Shown here in pieces: positions 60,920 to 64,000 of a DNA stretch of 64,000 nucleotides. Source of the DNA: Schlegelella_A sp038231215 (GTDB lineage Bacteria > Pseudomonadota > Gammaproteobacteria > Burkholderiales > Burkholderiaceae_C). The position numbers were made by a program, and so were the translations under genes. The stretch is taken from the NCBI GenBank assembly GCA_038231215.1, contig JBBRLS010000022.1, positions 7,205-71,204 of the forward strand, given 5' to 3'. The notes beneath the pieces are model-generated. The model saw only the letters and a list, made by a program, of their open reading frames with translations. It was not told where the DNA came from and made no database searches. Position 1 is the first letter of the stretch. Every line of letters starts with the position of its first letter.

Positions 60920-62736
60920 CGTTCCTCGATGTGGAACTGGTTGCGGACCAGTGCCTTGAAGCGCTTGACCACGGCAAAGGCGTCCTTCATCAGGTCGCGC
61001 TCCAGGCTGCTCAGATGCTCGGTTCGCACGCCACCGCTCACCACGCCGCCGGCATCGAGCTCGGCCAGGCCGGCCTTCAGTTTCAGCCCCATCAGGAACT
61101 GCAGGCTGTCGGAGAGATCGTTCGCCAACGCGCCCGGCAGGCGGCCGGCGGCCACCAGCGCATCGAGCCGCTGCGACGTGCCGGTCGCCCGCACATGCTC
61201 GCTGAGCGCGAGACTGCGCACGCCGTGCACGATCGGAAAGATGCCCGCCTTCTTCAGGTCGAGCGTCTGCTTCGCCTGCTCGCCGACGAGCCGCAGCCGG
61301 TTCCACCAGCCGCCCGTCTCTTCCGGAAACGAGTCGATGGCTGCGGCAAAGTGGCCGAGCAACGCGTCATCGGCGGCGACGAGCCGGTCGACTTCGGCAC
61401 GCACGCCGGCCAGCAAGGAGGCATCGCCGGCGACCGGGTGCGCGTCGATGAAGATCGCCAAGGCCATCAGGCCCTCCGGATCGGGGCGCAGCAACCAGCG
61501 GCGCACGGTGGCCGCGAAGTCGCTGGCGCTGCGCCGCCAGGAGGGGTTGCTGACCATGATGTCGCCAGGGCAGTCGGGATAGCCGAAGTCGCGCAAGGCT
61601 GCCGAAAAGCGCCGGCACGCCTCGGCAACGTCGGCCTCGCTCGTCGTCGCGCCGTCGCGCAGGATCAGGCCGTTGTCCTGGTCGGTCTTCAGCAACTGCT
61701 CGCCGCGCCCTTCGCTGCCCATCACGAAAAGACAGCTGTCGGCCAGCAACCCGGGCGACGCGACGAGCTGCCAGGTGCGCTCGAACAGCTTGGCGTTGAG
61801 CGCCTGCACCAGGGCGCCGATCTGGAAGACACGCGTTCCGCCGCGATGCAGCAGGGCGACGAAGCGGGTGATCTTTTCGGCCTGCGTGCGCAGTTCGTCG
61901 AGGTCGCGCGCGCGGACGATCTGCACCGTGATCAGGTACGAGTGGTTGGAGAGAAAGCTCAGCAGGTCGAGCTGCTCGAGCAGTCCGACGATCCGCTCGC
62001 CATCCTGGACCACCAGCCGATGCACCTGGTGCTCGATCATCAGCGCGAGCGCGTCGAAAAGCGGCGCCCCCGGGGCGATCGACACCAGCCGGAACGTCGC
62101 CAGCTCGCGCACCGCCAGCGTGGCCAGCGGGCGGCCGTCGAGGACGGCGCGTTGCAATCCGGTGTTGGTGAAGATGCCCAGGCGCGCGCCGTCGCGCACC
62201 AGCACGCTGCTCGTCTGCTCTGCCTGCATCAGCGTGGCGACGCCGACGATGCTCGTGCTGCCGTCGACCAGGTGCGCCGTGCGCAGAAACGCTTCCGCGA
62301 CCGGCGACATCGCGAGCGAGTGCATCTCGCGTTCGCTGTGGCGCTGCGCTAGGGCGCCGAGCTTGTGCGAGAGGTCCGAGAACAGCAGTGCGCCGAAGGT
62401 CGTGTTGCGCGAGATCAGCTCGTTGACGGCGGCCTTCGCCAGCTCGTAGGCGAGCACTTCCTCGGTGGCGACGAAGAGGCTGCTCGCTCGCCCGGCGACC
62501 AGCGCGCGGCCGTCGAAGCAATCGTGCGGCCCGTAGGTCGCGACGATCTCGCCCGCGTCGAGTTGCGAGACATGGCCCTTGATGACGACGAACAGATGCG
62601 TCGGCCGGGCACCGGGCTCGAGCATCGTCTCGCCCTCGCGAAAGTAGGCGATGTCGACGGCGTCGCGCACGAGGCGCTGCTCATCGGCGGCTAGGCAGTC
62701 GAACGGCGACGACGAAAAGTCGAATGCGCTGGGCAT
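60916..62736 (-). CDS. DUF294 nucleotidyltransferase-like protein with cNMP-binding and CBS domains
   Basis: The 606-residue protein has an N-terminal cyclic-nucleotide-binding-like domain (MLEPGARPTHLFVVIKGHVSQL), a CBS pair (residues ~160-285: VATLMQAEQTSSVLVRDGARLGIFTN, HQVHRLVVQDGERIVGLLEQLDLLSFL), then a GlnD-like nucleotidyltransferase domain with FVMGSEGRGEQLLKTDQDNGLI (GS and DxD) and a DUF294 C-terminal domain. Probably a regulatory transferase or sensor. Coupled with a 3'-5' exonuclease and divergent from DUF485-actP. Confidence 0.9.
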   Translation of the reverse strand: MPSAFDFSSSPFDCLAADEQRLVRDAVDIAYFREGETMLEPGARPTHLFVVIKGHVSQLDAGEIVATYGPHDCFDGRALVAGRASSLFVATEEVLAYELAKAAVNELISRNTTFGALLFSDLSHKLGALAQRHSEREMHSLAMSPVAEAFLRTAHLVDGSTSIVGVATLMQAEQTSSVLVRDGARLGIFTNTGLQRAVLDGRPLATLAVRELATFRLVSIAPGAPLFDALALMIEHQVHRLVVQDGERIVGLLEQLDLLSFLSNHSYLITVQIVRARDLDELRTQAEKITRFVALLHRGGTRVFQIGALVQALNAKLFERTWQLVASPGLLADSCLFVMGSEGRGEQLLKTDQDNGLILRDGATTSEADVAEACRRFSAALRDFGYPDCPGDIMVSNPSWRRSASDFAATVRRWLLRPDPEGLMALAIFIDAHPVAGDASLLAGVRAEVDRLVAADDALLGHFAAAIDSFPEETGGWWNRLRLVGEQAKQTLDLKKAGIFPIVHGVRSLALSEHVRATGTSQRLDALVAAGRLPGALANDLSDSLQFLMGLKLKAGLAELDAGGVVSGGVRTEHLSSLERDLMKDAFAVVKRFKALVRNQFHIEER

Positions 62737-62808
62737 CGCACATCATGAATCACGCACGGCGCACGGGAATGCACTTTTCGGCCGCCAAGCTGCGCGAACC
62801 TTGACGAC

Positions 62809-62824
62809 GCGCAATGTCTTGCGC
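62809..62824. promoter_or_regulatory. Inverted repeat in the DUF294/DUF485 divergent region
   Basis: GCGCAA-TGTC-TTGCGC is a perfect 6-bp dyad in the 156-base intergenic region. A TTGACG box lies just before it (62801-62806). A regulator-binding site for acetate uptake genes is a possibility only. Confidence 0.3.
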
Positions 62825-62892
62825 AGCGATGCGGCCATGCTCGAAGTGCGAATGTGAATACCTTCGCGCAAAACATTCACGGAGTCCGGAAG

Positions 62893-63201
62893 ATGGCAAG
62901 CGACCTGACCACACGCATCCTGAACGACCCCCGCTACCAGGAACTGAAGACGCGGCGCACCCGCTTCGGTTGGTTGCTGACCATCGCCATGCTCGTCGCC
63001 TACTACGGATTCATCGTGCTCGTCGCGTTCGACAAGCCGTTCCTCGCGACCCGGCTCGGTACCGGCGTGACGACGATCGGCATGCCGATCGGGCTGGCCG
63101 TCATCGTCTTCACCGTCATCATCACCGGCATCTACGTGCGTCGCGCCAACAGCGAGTACGACGCCCTGACCGAGCAGATCGCCAAGGCGGCGCTGCAATG
63201 A
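62893..63201 (+). CDS. DUF485 membrane protein (YjcH-like)
   Basis: A 102-residue protein with two membrane segments (RFGWLLTIAMLVAYYGFIVLVAF and TIGMPIGLAVIVFTVIITGIYV) and the family start DPRYQELKTRRTRFGW. ATG at 62893 follows GGAGTCCGGAAG; an earlier GTG at 62854 adds 13 non-conserved residues. DUF485 genes nearly always precede actP; it may assemble with the symporter. Stop overlaps the actP start. Confidence 0.93.
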   Translation: MASDLTTRILNDPRYQELKTRRTRFGWLLTIAMLVAYYGFIVLVAFDKPFLATRLGTGVTTIGMPIGLAVIVFTVIITGIYVRRANSEYDALTEQIAKAALQ

Positions 63202-64000
63202 GCGCGTCGATGTTCGCCAGGACACTCGCCACGCTCGCGCTGATCGCGTCAGGCGGCGCGGCGCTGGCCGCTGGCGCCGACCTCGGCCAGGCCGAGAAGC
63301 AGCCGACCAACTGGACCGCGATCAGCATGTTCGCGGCGTTCGTCATTGGCACGCTGTTCATCACCAAGTGGGCGGCGGCCAAGACCAAATCGGCGGCCGA
63401 CTTCTACACCGCCGGCGGTGGCATCACCGGCTTCCAGAACGGGCTGGCGATCGCCGGCGACTACATGTCGGCCGCGTCGTTCCTCGGCATCTCGGCGGCA
63501 GTGATGGTCGGCGGCTTCGACGGGCTGATCTACTCGATCGGCTTTCTCGTCGGCTGGCCCATCGTCACCTTCCTGCTCGCAGAGCGGCTGCGCAACCTGG
63601 GCAAGTTCACCTTCGCGGACGTCGCCGCGTTCCGCTTCTCGCAGACGCCGGTGCGCGTGTTCGCGGCCTCGGGCACACTCATCGTCGTCGCCTTTTATCT
63701 CATCGCCCAGATGGTCGGCGCCGGCCAGTTGATCAAGCTGCTGTTCGGTCTCGAGTACTGGATCGCGGTCGTCATCGTCGGTGCGCTGATGATGGTCTAC
63801 GTGCTGTTCGGCGGCATGACCGCGACGACCTGGGTGCAGATCATCAAGGCCGGCCTGCTGCTCGCCGGTGCGAGCTTCATGGCCTTCATGGTGCTCTACC
63901 ACTTCGGCTTCAGCCCCGAGGCGATGTTCGCCAAGGCGGTCGAGGTGAAGACCGGCATCGCCGCGGCGGCCGGCAAGTCGCCGCCTGAGGCGGCCGCGCA
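63198..64000 (+). CDS. actP: Cation/acetate symporter, 3' part outside window
   Basis: The solute:sodium symporter family protein has a cleavable signal peptide (LATLALIASGGAALAAGAD), then membrane helices with the ActP pattern SAADFYTAGGGITGFQNGLAIAGDYMSAASFLGISA and LIAQMVGAGQLIKLLFGL. 267 codons of about 550-600 are visible. It imports acetate and other short monocarboxylates with Na+ or H+. ATGA overlap with DUF485. Confidence 0.92.
   Translation, partial: MSASMFARTLATLALIASGGAALAAGADLGQAEKQPTNWTAISMFAAFVIGTLFITKWAAAKTKSAADFYTAGGGITGFQNGLAIAGDYMSAASFLGISAAVMVGGFDGLIYSIGFLVGWPIVTFLLAERLRNLGKFTFADVAAFRFSQTPVRVFAASGTLIVVAFYLIAQMVGAGQLIKLLFGLEYWIAVVIVGALMMVYVLFGGMTATTWVQIIKAGLLLAGASFMAFMVLYHFGFSPEAMFAKAVEVKTGIAAAAGKSPPEAAA

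Overview
This is a 64-kb piece of a high-GC chromosome with densely packed, mostly housekeeping genes. It points to a betaproteobacterium, most likely of the Burkholderiales or a close relative. Signs are an SAH riboswitch ahead of ahcY, a divergent LysR/DUF2917 pair, a NDUFA9-type epimerase next to slt and cca, Calvin-type class II aldolase with purC, and the xerC-DUF484-dapF-lpxL block. No species can be named from sequence alone. No tRNA, rRNA, CRISPR array, prophage or insertion sequence was seen, and no stretch longer than 300 bases lacks a gene.

Layout. 1-6.8 kb: the start of glmS, an Lrp-type regulator, rlmI, then xerC, DUF484, dapF and lpxL on the minus strand. 6.8-13.7 kb: a block that looks inserted between lpxL and metK, holding an ECF sigma factor, a Ser/Thr kinase with TPRs, an outer-membrane barrel and an Ig/NHL-repeat lipoprotein. 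13.7-20 kb: metK with a SAM-II-like leader, a methyltransferase, two family-9 glycosyltransferases, a response regulator, an RraA-like protein and an NlpC/P60-like secreted protein. 20-25 kb: an overlapping four-gene operon of two binding-protein-like components (one fused to a VWA domain), XpaC and TelA. 25-28 kb: an AlkZ/YcaQ-like protein, an MFS carrier and a HAD phosphatase. 28.2-32.3 kb: SAH riboswitch, ahcY, a FitAB-type toxin-antitoxin pair, tlyA and metF. 32.3-45.5 kb: two different 5-formyl-THF cyclo-ligases, DUF2917/LysR, slt, NDUFA9, GST, cca, DUF2905, midA, ttcA, two lipoproteins and glmU. 45.6-56 kb: a psi-subunit-like protein, rimI, tsaB, dacB, an odd GDSL lipoprotein, tsaC, purK, purE, a thioredoxin/CnoX, purC and fba. 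56-64 kb: a methyltransferase, a thioesterase, a frameshifted membrane gene, a GST, an RlmN-like enzyme, an exonuclease, a DUF294/CBS protein, DUF485 and the start of actP.

How they work together. Methyl metabolism stands out. metK makes SAM behind a pseudoknot resembling a SAM-II riboswitch. ahcY removes SAH under an SAH riboswitch whose downstream hairpins form a legible on/off switch. metF feeds methyl groups back into the cycle, and the SAM users here include rlmI, tlyA, the RlmN-like enzyme, midA and two small methyltransferases. Envelope building (glmS, glmU, dapF, lpxL, slt, dacB, GT9 enzymes) and purine synthesis (purC, purE, purK) are also well represented.

A dispersed short repeat (core GATCCTTCGCTTCGCTCAGG, ending ATGAC) sits at seven gene borders, often as inverted pairs. 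It supplies the only evident start of xerC and the stop codon of purC. Best candidates for new biology: the VWA/XpaC/TelA operon, the kinase-linked sigma factor, and the two methyl-cycle leaders.
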